Origin: Patescibacteria group bacterium | GTDB lineage: Bacteria; Patescibacteriota; Patescibacteriia; Patescibacteriales; GWC2-42-12 | Assembly: GCA_018813805.1 (NCBI GenBank) | Contig: JAHJAP010000009.1 | Span: 1 to 9,231, forward strand | Direction: 5' to 3' | DNA length: 9,231 nucleotides | Shown here: positions 1 through 5,931 of the stretch, in pieces | Position numbering within the stretch: the stretch's first letter is position 1 | How the letters are laid out: every line of letters begins with the position of its first letter | Notes under the pieces: model-generated | The model's input: only the letters and a program-made list of their open reading frames with translations | The model's database searches: none | What the model was told of the DNA's origin: nothing | Program-made: the position numbers and the translations under genes

Positions 1-54
1 AGTTCATAAAGTTCATAAAGTTCATAAAGTAAAATACAAACTTTACAAACTTTA
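1..54. repeat. Two short 9-bp tandem repeats upstream of tRNA-Glu
   Basis: The window opens with AGTTCATAA repeated three times plus three further bases (1-30). Two copies of ACAAACTTT follow a few bases later (37-54). Both have a 9-bp period. The first array reaches the window edge, so its true copy number is unknown. There is no reading frame worth calling across it. It may be a slippage-prone intergenic satellite; no function can be read from it. Confidence 0.8.
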
Positions 55-60
55 AATTTT

Positions 61-132
61 GCCGCTATCGTCTAATGGTTAGGACGCCAGGTTCTCATCC
101 TGATAACCGGGGTTCGATTCCCCGTAGCGGTA
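61..132 (+). tRNA. tRNA-Glu (anticodon CUC)
   Basis: A complete cloverleaf is visible. The acceptor stem GCCGCTA pairs with TAGCGGT, with a G-U at the first pair. The D-arm contains TCTAATGGTTAGGA. The anticodon stem CAGG/CCTG encloses the loop TTCTCAT, giving anticodon CTC. The T-arm is CGGGG-TTCGATT-CCCCG, and A132 is the discriminator. The 3' CCA is not encoded (CAT follows), so it must be added by a CCA-adding enzyme. The overall sequence is typical of bacterial tRNA-Glu. It is the only feature confidently placed on the plus strand and is convergent with the gene to its right. Confidence 0.95.
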
Positions 133-140
133 CATTTTAT

Positions 141-174
141 AAAAAAAGTCCTTCAAGCCGTAACTTGAAGGACT
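141..174 (-). terminator. Rho-independent terminator of the 190-799 gene
   Basis: A perfect 11-bp stem (147-157 with 164-174, arm AGTCCTTCAAG) closes a 6-base loop. Read on the minus strand it is followed by seven Ts (141-147). This is a textbook intrinsic terminator about 16 bases beyond the stop codon of the minus-strand gene. On the plus strand there is no U-tract after the stem, so it does not look like the terminator of the tRNA. Confidence 0.88.
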
Positions 175-189
175 ACAAATGGTCGTTGA

Positions 190-799
190 CTAACGAGGAA
201 GAAGAACTGGAATGGATCTCTGATAGTCCTGAAAAGTATGTCTCGCTATCAGGATAATTTCAGTGGGGATAATTTCGGTAGGAACAAAAATTTCAAGTAG
301 AGAAGTTTTTGTAATTTTCTCTTTTCTTTCTTCTGCTTTTTGTAATTTTTTTGCTTCAGTATATTTAATTTTTACTTTTTCTTTAGTTGCGGCAAAGACA
401 ATTGTCTCGCCACTCAACTTTATTTTATAAAAATTTCGAATATACTTTTCTTTTACATCTTTAAATACAATTTTTACTCCCTCTTTTTCTTGAAAACAGG
501 AAACGTTTTCAAAAATTTTTTTATCTTGTTTTAGCTGGGACAGATTAGCCTGATATAAAACCCAGCAAGAACCAAACACCGAACAAAAAATAAAAGGAAT
601 AAAAATTGCTACTATTATTGCTACTGTTGCTACTGTTGCTACTGTTGCTACTACTGCTGCTGCTAAAAATAAAAACAATAATGAAATAAAAGTTTGACTA
701 GCAAAGAACCAAACTTGCAAACAAAAAAATAATTGCCCCAAGAATCCCTAAGCTAGCCCCCAAAAATATTGACAAAACCTTATTTCTTTCCATTTCCAT
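190..799 (-). pseudogene. Membrane protein gene of unknown function, split by a +1 frameshift
   Basis: I do not recognise a family. A strong ribosome binding site precedes ATG 799, which opens a 33-codon frame (MEMERNKVLSIFLG...) encoding a hydrophobic segment and stopping at TAG 698-700. The adjacent +1 frame overlaps it and runs uninterrupted to the stop at 190. It encodes a second long hydrophobic stretch (low-complexity VATVATVAT), then a soluble, Lys/Glu-rich tail of about 125 residues. Only a TTG at 741 could start that second frame independently, and it has no ribosome binding site. The two frames look like one gene with two N-terminal membrane segments broken by one extra base; the run of seven Ts at 723-729 (minus strand) is the likeliest spot. 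It could be a real mutation, a sequencing error or a programmed shift. The promoter, leader and terminator are intact, which argues for recent or artefactual breakage. Confidence 0.6.
607..664 (-). repeat. In-gene trinucleotide/9-bp microsatellite
   Basis: On the minus strand the unit AGCAACAGT occurs three times in tandem, flanked by runs of GCA and GTA. It encodes AAAVVATVATVATVA inside the second hydrophobic segment of the broken membrane protein. Changes in units of 9 bases would keep the frame and lengthen or shorten the membrane helix by three residues. Confidence 0.8.
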
Positions 800-806
800 C
801 CTTGTA

Positions 807-815
807 CCTCCTTTT
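807..815 (-). promoter_or_regulatory. Strong Shine-Dalgarno site fixing the start at 799
   Basis: AAAAGGAGG lies seven bases before ATG 799. It is the best ribosome binding site in the window, where most genes have none. This is the main reason for placing the start of the broken membrane-protein gene at 799 and not at the TTG at 741. Confidence 0.85.
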
Positions 816-830
816 AAAAAAATGAACATT

Positions 831-926
831 TTTTAGTCTATTTTTCTAGACTAAAACAGATTATTGACTGGAATAATTTTCCAGTTTTGTACTCTACAAA
901 TTAGTATATATTTAAATTTTTGTCAA
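831..926 (-). promoter_or_regulatory. Promoter and leader with two hairpins for the 190-799 gene
   Basis: On the minus strand TTGACA (921-926) is followed after 17 bases by TAATTT (898-903), a perfect -35 box with a moderate -10. The expected leader contains two inverted repeats. ACTGGAA/TTCCAGT (867-873 with 879-885) has a 5-base loop. A perfect 10-bp repeat TTTTAGTCTA/TAGACTAAAA (831-840 with 847-856) has a 6-base loop and ends about 15 bases before the Shine-Dalgarno site. The hairpins could modulate translation or mRNA stability; no known riboswitch is recognised. Confidence 0.55.
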
Positions 927-941
927 ATTTTTGTATTAGTT

Positions 942-1010
942 TGTCGTAGCCACATGATAATGTCATAGTACAGCCAAATAGAAATGTCATACCTGCTAAT
1001 TTTGCGTCAT
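942..1010 (+). repeat. Left end of the ISNCY-like element with subterminal repeats
   Basis: After the terminal TGTCGTAG come ATAATGTCATAG (957-968), GAAATGTCATAC (981-992) and the weaker TGCGTCATAA (1003-1012), spaced about 20-25 bases apart. Repeated subterminal copies of a short motif like this usually serve as transposase binding sites. The AATGTCATA style matches my recollection of ISNCY ends, which is family memory and not a database result. Confidence 0.5.
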
Positions 1011-1014
1011 AATA

Positions 1015-1044
1015 GTTTAGATATAATTAATTATTAATCTAAAC
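1015..1044 (+). promoter_or_regulatory. Perfect TATAAT box inside an inverted repeat before the transposase remnant
   Basis: GTTTAGAT (1015-1022) and ATCTAAAC (1037-1044) form a perfect 8-bp inverted repeat around an AT-rich centre. TATAAT lies at 1022-1027, with only weak -35 candidates near 1000-1006. The repeat ends 6 bases before ATG 1051. It could be the outward promoter of the former transposase together with an operator, or a hairpin limiting its translation. Confidence 0.45.
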
Positions 1045-1050
1045 AAAATT

Positions 1051-1167
1051 ATGGCTCAAAAACTAATCATTATGACAGAAAAAGAATTGGCGAGACACGA
1101 AGTTACAAAAATTTGGAATTTTATACCGAATACGGTATTCGGCGACAGACCCTATTTCACTGCGTAG
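1051..1167 (+). pseudogene. ISNCY-type transposase, N-terminal remnant
   Basis: A 38-codon frame starts at ATG 1051 and stops at TAG 1165-1167. Its first 17-18 residues (MAQKLIIMTEKELARHEV) resemble the start of the helix-turn-helix region of ISNCY/IS1202-like transposases, where a conserved M-T-x-K-E-L-x-R stretch precedes the DNA-binding helix. From about 1103 the frame runs into the REP-like repeat, so the remaining residues are repeat-encoded and not transposase. The rest of the roughly 400-residue enzyme is absent. No function is expected. The assignment rests on a short match and on the IS-like end just upstream. Confidence 0.5.
1103..1152 (-). repeat. REP-like palindromic repeat, copy 1 (abuts fic stop)
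   Basis: The core palindrome CCGAATAC-G-GTATTCGG lies at 1126-1142 and is followed by CGACAGACCC. The 50-base stretch 1103-1152 matches 8591-8640 with one difference (G versus A at 1141). The last base overlaps the stop codon of the Fic gene (1152-1154). The strand is given as that of the adjoining gene; read this way the repeat starts GGGTCTGTCGCCG. Confidence 0.85.
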
Positions 1168-2207
1168 TTTTCCGAGGCAAATTCATACTGGTCAATAAAT
1201 ATTTTTTTCATTGGCACAATTGAATTCAGTTCGTAGAAAGTTAGCACGGCCGATTTGTATTCTTCTTCATCAACACTGCGGTATGACAGCGGAGCAAGAG
1301 AATGAGAAATTAACAGGGCATTAGTCATGAGCCTGGCCGTTCTTTTGTTTCCATCTTCGAAAGGTTGAATATAACTGATGCCAAGTAACGCCAAGAGCGC
1401 CTTGGCGTAAGGCGTTTCACTTTTGAAAACCGTTTTTGACAATGCTTCCACCGCTTCCGTGATTTGGTAGACATTATCCAACGGACGGTAGATTGATCCG
1501 GTGATGCCCACCGCTCTCGACCTGAAGCCCAGATTGACATTCAAGTCCTTAACAAGGACAGAATGCAGTTCTTCCAGGTTTTTTCGCGTGATGGTTTGAA
1601 ACTGGGATGAGTGAGTGCGGATATAGATAAAAGCGTCTTTGTGATTTAAGATCATTTGCGTTTCATTTTTGCTGTAACCCGGAGCAATTTTATTTTCCAA
1701 AAGCAGTTTTTCGGTGTCGAGAAGCGTATAGGCGTTACCTTCAATTTTGGAAGACTTCCAGGAAAGTTCAATGACTAAACGTTCCAATTCCTTCTTTTGA
1801 ATGACAGAAGACAAATCCGTCGTCCTCTTTTTATACTTGACGGTAGCCGTTTCCAGCTTTTCCAGTTCTTCCTCGGTGAAAATATCGGAAGGAAAATTTG
1901 AAAACAAATTAAAATTGTATTGGTTTGAGCCGTATCGCTTGTCCGGCTCAATTGCCACATATTGTTTGGCCTTGACATCAGCCAAGACTCGTCCGCTGAC
2001 GCTTAAGCCATAGCTCGTTGACCGTCCTGAACCAGACACTTCCAAAATACTCTTCTCAGTCAGTTCCGATAAGGCTCTTTTAACGGTTACCAGGGAAATA
2101 TCCTCTCCGCTAATTTCCAGTTCCTTGTGCAGTTCGGAAGACTGCATTTTTTCCTTAGCAAGAAAGATTTCGATGATTTTTTGTTGTTTTTTAGTTGGTT
2201 TAAACAT
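1152..2207 (-). CDS. Fic-family protein with N-terminal winged helix and non-canonical active site
   Basis: The 351-residue protein has three visible parts. Residues 1-70 form a winged-helix DNA-binding region (KKQQKIIEIFLAKEK, then TVKRALSELTEKSILE). Residues 150-158 (S152-S-K-I-E156-G) match the inhibitory-helix motif [S/T]xxxE[G/N] of class II Fic proteins. Residues 280-292 (IQPFEDGNKRTAR) are the Fic motif. Fic enzymes usually transfer AMP to target proteins using the histidine of HPFx[D/E]GNxR; here that position is Gln281 and the second glycine is Lys288. AMPylation may therefore be lost or altered, and the protein may act mainly as a regulator. The gene is GC-richer than its surroundings, sits between IS-like ends and has its own promoter, so it was probably acquired horizontally. 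No cognate antitoxin gene is visible. Start 2207 gives a complete wing and follows the promoter closely. Confidence 0.88.
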   Translation of the reverse strand: MFKPTKKQQKIIEIFLAKEKMQSSELHKELEISGEDISLVTVKRALSELTEKSILEVSGSGRSTSYGLSVSGRVLADVKAKQYVAIEPDKRYGSNQYNFNLFSNFPSDIFTEEELEKLETATVKYKKRTTDLSSVIQKKELERLVIELSWKSSKIEGNAYTLLDTEKLLLENKIAPGYSKNETQMILNHKDAFIYIRTHSSQFQTITRKNLEELHSVLVKDLNVNLGFRSRAVGITGSIYRPLDNVYQITEAVEALSKTVFKSETPYAKALLALLGISYIQPFEDGNKRTARLMTNALLISHSLAPLSYRSVDEEEYKSAVLTFYELNSIVPMKKIFIDQYEFASENYAVK

Positions 2208-2210
2208 AAT

Positions 2211-2259
2211 CGTATCATTTAATTGATTTAATCATATCATAATGATACGAATATGGCAA
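2211..2259 (-). promoter_or_regulatory. fic promoter overlapped by a palindromic operator
   Basis: On the minus strand TTGCCA (2254-2259), 17 bases and TATGAT (2231-2236) form a good promoter. The inverted repeat CGTATCATT/AATGATACG (2211-2219 and 2241-2249) is perfect. Its upstream arm lies in the promoter spacer, and its downstream arm lies four bases before the ATG (2205-2207). Binding of the Fic protein's own winged helix here would give autorepression; that is inference. No Shine-Dalgarno sequence is seen and the leader would be under 20 bases. Confidence 0.6.
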
Positions 2260-2268
2260 ATGTCCACT

Positions 2269-3813
2269 CTACGACACTGTTTTGGATTTTGCATAAATCT
2301 TTATTAAAATTTTCTTCGCAATATCTTCCCATAAAATTTCTTCTGATTTTTCTTTACCAATAGCAATTATTTCCTTAGAGCTAATAAAATAATCAGGTGG
2401 AGAATATTTTAATTCTCGCTTAAGCGCTCTAATTGTCCAAAATCTTTGATAAGGAATTACTTTTTGAATTTCCAATGGCAAATCTTTGATTGTTCTTGGA
2501 GTATATATTCTAATTCTAAATCCCCTTGCCTGCGCCAATAATATTAAATTTTTTATTAAATTTTTTGAATATGTTTCAACATCTATTCTCTTACATGTTC
2601 TCTCGCATGCTCCTGTGCACACTCTTGTACTCTTGCATTGTTCATAAATATATTCCCAGCGCGAAGCGTCAATTCCTATTAAAAACTTACGCGGATCATT
2701 GCGATCTATAATATTTCTTAATTCTTTCAAAAAACTTTCTTTGCTATATTTTTTAGCATGGTTAATGCAAATTTCTTTTCTTTTTAAACACCAATCAGCG
2801 TTCATAATTTTTATTGCGCTAATTATATCTTCTTCTTTTGGATTTTCTTTAATCAATATTCCTGTCTCTTTATCAATAACTGATTCTATAAGTCCGCCCT
2901 CTTTTACTCCAAGAACGGGTTTGCCAGCTGCATTTGCTTCAAGATGAGTCATGCCAGAATCTTCATTAACTGGAATATAAACAGCAGCACGACAATTTCC
3001 AACTAATTTAAAAAGATTTTCATCGGAAATCCATCCTAAAATTTTTATATTAGGCTTATTAGCAGCCAATTTTTTAACAGCTTCTAATCGTGGTCCACCT
3101 GAAGCAATAATTAATTTTTCTTCTAATCTTTGTCCAAATGCTTTTACTATTAACTCAATTCTTTTTAATTCATCAACCCTGCCCCATGAAAAAAAATAAT
3201 CACCTTGTTCAAGCCATTTAAATTTATCAATTATAATCGGGGGATATAAAACAGCGTTAGCCTCTCCTCGCGTATGACTTTTAATTCGTTTTTTTACGCA
3301 ATTTGAATTAGCAATGTTAATATTATATAAAAAAATAGAACGTAAATAAAACCATTTCCAAAATTGAACAAAAATTACAAATAATGATCGTAATACTAAA
3401 GGATAAGATTTTTTACTATATTCATATTGATCAAATACCCTTCTTGGAGTGCTATGAGTATAAGTTATTTTTAATGCTTCTTTGTTTATATATCTAGCCA
3501 TCATTTCGGTTGCAATATTGGATGAAGTAATAACTATATCATACTCTAATAAAGATTTTCGATTATGCCAGAACAGCCATCTTATCCAAAAAAATCTTAT
3601 TACTCTGGTAGTAACAATTTTTTTAGAAAATAAAATTAATTTTTTACCCAACTGCTTTTGATAATCAGGAAAAGTATCTTTATGCGCATAAGCTGTTATA
3701 AAGTCAGCGCCTAAATCTAAAGCAATTAACAAAACCGTTCGTTCGCCTCCACCGCAAAAACCAAGATGATCATGAATTACAGCTATTTTTAATTGTTTGT
3801 CTTTATTTATCAT
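2269..3813 (-). CDS. GT4-type glycosyltransferase fused to a degenerate second glycosyltransferase
   Basis: Residues 1-372 are a complete family-1/GT4 glycosyltransferase that would transfer a sugar from a nucleotide donor to a surface glycan or lipid at the inner membrane face. It shows an N-terminal KIAVIHDHLGFCGGGE (glycine loop at 21-24), a donor-domain FFSWGRVDELKRIELIVKAF, and the EX7E motif E284...E292 in NEDSGMTHLEANAAGKP. Residues 376-514 begin like another GT4 enzyme (FLIGIDASRW, then VETYSKNLIKNL and RIRIYTP). They jump directly to what looks like a terminal helix (ILWEDIAKKILIKIYAK), so the second unit lacks its donor domain. Residues 390-411 hold a Cys-rich low-complexity insert. 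The start is three bases after the PBP stop, so the gene is co-transcribed with the dcw genes. The last codon and the stop come from the inserted element's end. The sugar specificity cannot be read. Confidence 0.9.
   Translation of the reverse strand: MINKDKQLKIAVIHDHLGFCGGGERTVLLIALDLGADFITAYAHKDTFPDYQKQLGKKLILFSKKIVTTRVIRFFWIRWLFWHNRKSLLEYDIVITSSNIATEMMARYINKEALKITYTHSTPRRVFDQYEYSKKSYPLVLRSLFVIFVQFWKWFYLRSIFLYNINIANSNCVKKRIKSHTRGEANAVLYPPIIIDKFKWLEQGDYFFSWGRVDELKRIELIVKAFGQRLEEKLIIASGGPRLEAVKKLAANKPNIKILGWISDENLFKLVGNCRAAVYIPVNEDSGMTHLEANAAGKPVLGVKEGGLIESVIDKETGILIKENPKEEDIISAIKIMNADWCLKRKEICINHAKKYSKESFLKELRNIIDRNDPRKFLIGIDASRWEYIYEQCKSTRVCTGACERTCKRIDVETYSKNLIKNLILLAQARGFRIRIYTPRTIKDLPLEIQKVIPYQRFWTIRALKRELKYSPPDYFISSKEIIAIGKEKSEEILWEDIAKKILIKIYAKSKTVS
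2583..2645 (-). repeat. Degenerate GAG-type simple repeat inside the glycosyltransferase
   Basis: On the minus strand the stretch reads as imperfect 8-12-base units ending in GAG (TGCAAGAG, TACAAGAG, GCACAGGAG, GCGAGAG, TGTAAGAG). It encodes residues about 390-411 with four cysteines (393, 399, 403, 407). It sits where normal GT4 N-domains have a short loop before the TG(V/I)ExY motif. An in-frame expansion of simple sequence is the likely origin. Confidence 0.6.
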
Positions 3814-3816
3814 ACT

Positions 3817-5901
3817 CTATCTTTCTTTAGGCACTTGCCAATAATTTAAAATAAATTCAGCAATTTCACCAAACAACGGCGCTGCTGAACTTTCAGCCCA
3901 TTCTACGTCTCGCGGATTATCAATTTTAACAAGCATAACAAATTGCGGATTATCAGCTGGCGCAAAACCAGCAAAAGAACCAATATGCGATCCTTCTTGA
4001 TAACCACGCCCATCTTTTTTTGGCACCTGCGCAGTGCCAGTCTTACCAGCAATATAATAACCTTTTACTCCTGCTTTCTCGCCATGCCCATTTTCAACTA
4101 CATTAACCATCATACCACCAAGAATCATAGCAGCTTTTTCAGAAATTACTTGTCTTATTTGTTGAGGTTTAGTTATTATTTTTACTCCGTCAGGTTTAAT
4201 AATCTCTTTAACAATATAAGGCTTCATTAAAATTCCATTATTAGCCAAGACAGCAAAAGCCATTGTTATCTGTAATGGTGTTACAGCAATCCCTTGTCCA
4301 AATGAAGCAGTTGCTGCATATAATTCTTTATTTAATTTTTCTTGAAATAAATTTTTAATATCTCCTTTGTTTTCTCCTTCTAATTCAATGCCAGTTTTTT
4401 CACCAAATCCAAAATCTTTAATATACTTACCAAATATATCTGGTTTAATTTGTCGCATTACAAAAATAGCCCCTGTATTTAATGACTGTTCTAACACTTC
4501 TGTCATATTAACAATTCCATGAGCTAAATGATCGGAATTTTCAATTTTATAATTAGCGATTTTAACATTTCCAGTATCATTATATGTTGTTTGCGGTATT
4601 ATTTTTTTCTGATCTAATCCCATGGCCATTGTAATAACTTTAAAAATTGAGCCAGGTTCAAATTGAGAAAAAATCGCCTGATTATTATAATCTCTAATAT
4701 TTTTAACTGCTTGATAATTATTAGGATCAAAATCAGGGTTAGAACACATAGCCAAAATTTCACCTGTTTTAGGATTAACAATTATAACACTGCCACTATC
4801 TGCTCCATGTTTTAAAATTGCTTGATTAAGCTTTTCGCAAACAACAAATTGAATAGAACGATTAATGGTTAATATTATATCACTGCCATCATGCGGACTA
4901 TTATACTCCTTATCATTAATAATTACAATCTTGCCGGTCGCATCTTTTTCTGCTTTAAGTGAACCGCTTTTGCCATAAAGATCTTGATCAAAAAATCCCT
5001 CCAAACCATAACTACCGCGCTGTTCATTATTTATATCCCTGACAAATCCCAACAAATTAGCGCCAATATTATTTTCTGGATAAAAACGATAAGGTTTCAT
5101 AACAAAACCAATTCCGCTTATTACCAATTCTTTTTTCTGTTGTTTATTGTCTTTATCAATTACTGTAAAAAAAATTTTATTATTTTTTATCTCTAAATCT
5201 TGGGTATTAAATATTTTTTTTTCAAAACCAGCCAGGCCTACATATAATTTTTTTAAAACTTCAATATCCACTTTCTGCTCTAATGGCTCATAAGGATCAT
5301 TGGCTTTATTTAAAATTGCCAAATAATCATTAATAATTTTTTCTTTACGTAATTTTATTTCTGCTTCTTTTTTAATTTGCCTTAATTCTTGAAAAATTTT
5401 ATCAGCAAATAATGCTGTTAAATTTTTCTTAATTTCTTCTTCTTTTATTTTCTTTTCTTCTTTGGTTAAATTATTAATTACAACCAATTCAGTTGTTAAT
5501 CTATTTTGATCTTCTTTTTTAAAAAATTCTTCAACTTCTTTAATAACAAATTGTTCTTTAAAAATAGAATAAAATTGTTCTGCCACATCATTGGCTTGTT
5601 TGATATACACAGGAACAGTATAAATTAAAGCAAAATCCTTGTTAGTAACAATTGGATAAAAACTATTGCTTGAATCTTTAGCGCTATCTTGAAAAAATAT
5701 TTTACCTCGCTTGGGTTCTAATAAATTAAATATTTGTTGTTGATAAGAGGCTATTGCCAAATAATAATCATGTTGCATTACTTGCAAATTAAATAAACGA
5801 AAAATTATTGCAAAACCAAATAAAAAAATAATCGCCATTACAAGGTTAATGCGATTATTTTTTGTTTTAGCAGAGGAAAATACCTTTTTCCACAACTTCA
5901 T
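3817..5901 (-). CDS. ftsI: Class B penicillin-binding protein, septal transpeptidase (FtsI/PBP2-like)
   Basis: The protein cross-links septal peptidoglycan on the outer face of the membrane. It has a short cytoplasmic start, one membrane segment (about 19-41), a PBP dimerisation region (about 55-310) and a transpeptidase domain (about 340-690). All three catalytic motifs are present: S418-I-F-K421 (nucleophile), S473-L-N475 and K620-T-G622. At 694 residues it is longer than most FtsI. The extra length is a Lys/Glu-rich, probably coiled-coil insert at about 105-200 in the dimerisation domain. It follows the FtsL-like gene by 30 bases and is followed by the glycosyltransferase after 3, so all belong to one operon. 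There is no obvious ribosome binding site. FtsI and elongation-type PBP2/SpoVD relatives are hard to separate by motif; the dcw position favours FtsI. Confidence 0.93.
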   Translation of the reverse strand: MKLWKKVFSSAKTKNNRINLVMAIIFLFGFAIIFRLFNLQVMQHDYYLAIASYQQQIFNLLEPKRGKIFFQDSAKDSSNSFYPIVTNKDFALIYTVPVYIKQANDVAEQFYSIFKEQFVIKEVEEFFKKEDQNRLTTELVVINNLTKEEKKIKEEEIKKNLTALFADKIFQELRQIKKEAEIKLRKEKIINDYLAILNKANDPYEPLEQKVDIEVLKKLYVGLAGFEKKIFNTQDLEIKNNKIFFTVIDKDNKQQKKELVISGIGFVMKPYRFYPENNIGANLLGFVRDINNEQRGSYGLEGFFDQDLYGKSGSLKAEKDATGKIVIINDKEYNSPHDGSDIILTINRSIQFVVCEKLNQAILKHGADSGSVIIVNPKTGEILAMCSNPDFDPNNYQAVKNIRDYNNQAIFSQFEPGSIFKVITMAMGLDQKKIIPQTTYNDTGNVKIANYKIENSDHLAHGIVNMTEVLEQSLNTGAIFVMRQIKPDIFGKYIKDFGFGEKTGIELEGENKGDIKNLFQEKLNKELYAATASFGQGIAVTPLQITMAFAVLANNGILMKPYIVKEIIKPDGVKIITKPQQIRQVISEKAAMILGGMMVNVVENGHGEKAGVKGYYIAGKTGTAQVPKKDGRGYQEGSHIGSFAGFAPADNPQFVMLVKIDNPRDVEWAESSAAPLFGEIAEFILNYWQVPKER

Positions 5902-5931
5902 AAAATCGTTTATTTAATAAATAATCTCTAA

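Larger units (their letters stand above)
942..2276. mobile_element. IS-derived element with TGTCGTAG/CTACGACA ends carrying a Fic gene
   Basis: The element begins TGTCGTAG (942-949) and ends with the exact inverse CTACGACA (2269-2276), giving the TG...CA termini usual for elements moved by DDE integrase-like transposases. Just inside the left end the motif AATGTCATA recurs, and a transposase-like start codon follows at 1051, as expected for ISNCY-type elements. Most of a transposase is missing. The interior is filled by a REP-like repeat and a minus-strand Fic gene whose base composition is clearly GC-richer than the neighbouring AT-rich genes. The right end supplies the last serine codon and stop of the glycosyltransferase at 2269, so it landed at that gene's 3' end. 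I see no convincing target-site duplication (left flank ...TTAGTT, right flank CTGTTT...). That weakens the call; independent remnants side by side are the alternative. Confidence 0.5.

Noticed and set aside
220..252. Inverted repeat CTGATAG/CTATCAG near the 3' end of the membrane-protein gene
   Set aside because: It is only 7 bp with a long spacer inside coding sequence, so it is plausibly chance.
75..257. Plus-strand 60-codon reading frame over the tRNA
   Set aside because: It overlaps tRNA-Glu and the terminator hairpin and has no ribosome binding site; it is read-through of non-coding sequence.
1801..2013. Plus-strand frame opposite fic
   Set aside because: It is antisense to a well-supported Fic gene, with no ribosome binding site or recognisable domain.
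1152..2207. Fic toxin-antitoxin (Fic/Doc) module
   Set aside because: No small antitoxin gene adjoins it; the inhibitory motif is within the same protein and the catalytic His is missing.
930..2288. Target-site duplication flanking the IS-like element
   Set aside because: The bases outside the two ends (TTAGTT and CTGTTT) do not form a convincing direct repeat.
2526..2947. Two overlapping plus-strand frames opposite the glycosyltransferase
   Set aside because: They are hydrophobic by-products of AT-rich antisense sequence and have no start signals.
3943..5196. Plus-strand frames opposite the PBP gene
   Set aside because: They are antisense shadows of a gene with all three transpeptidase motifs intact.
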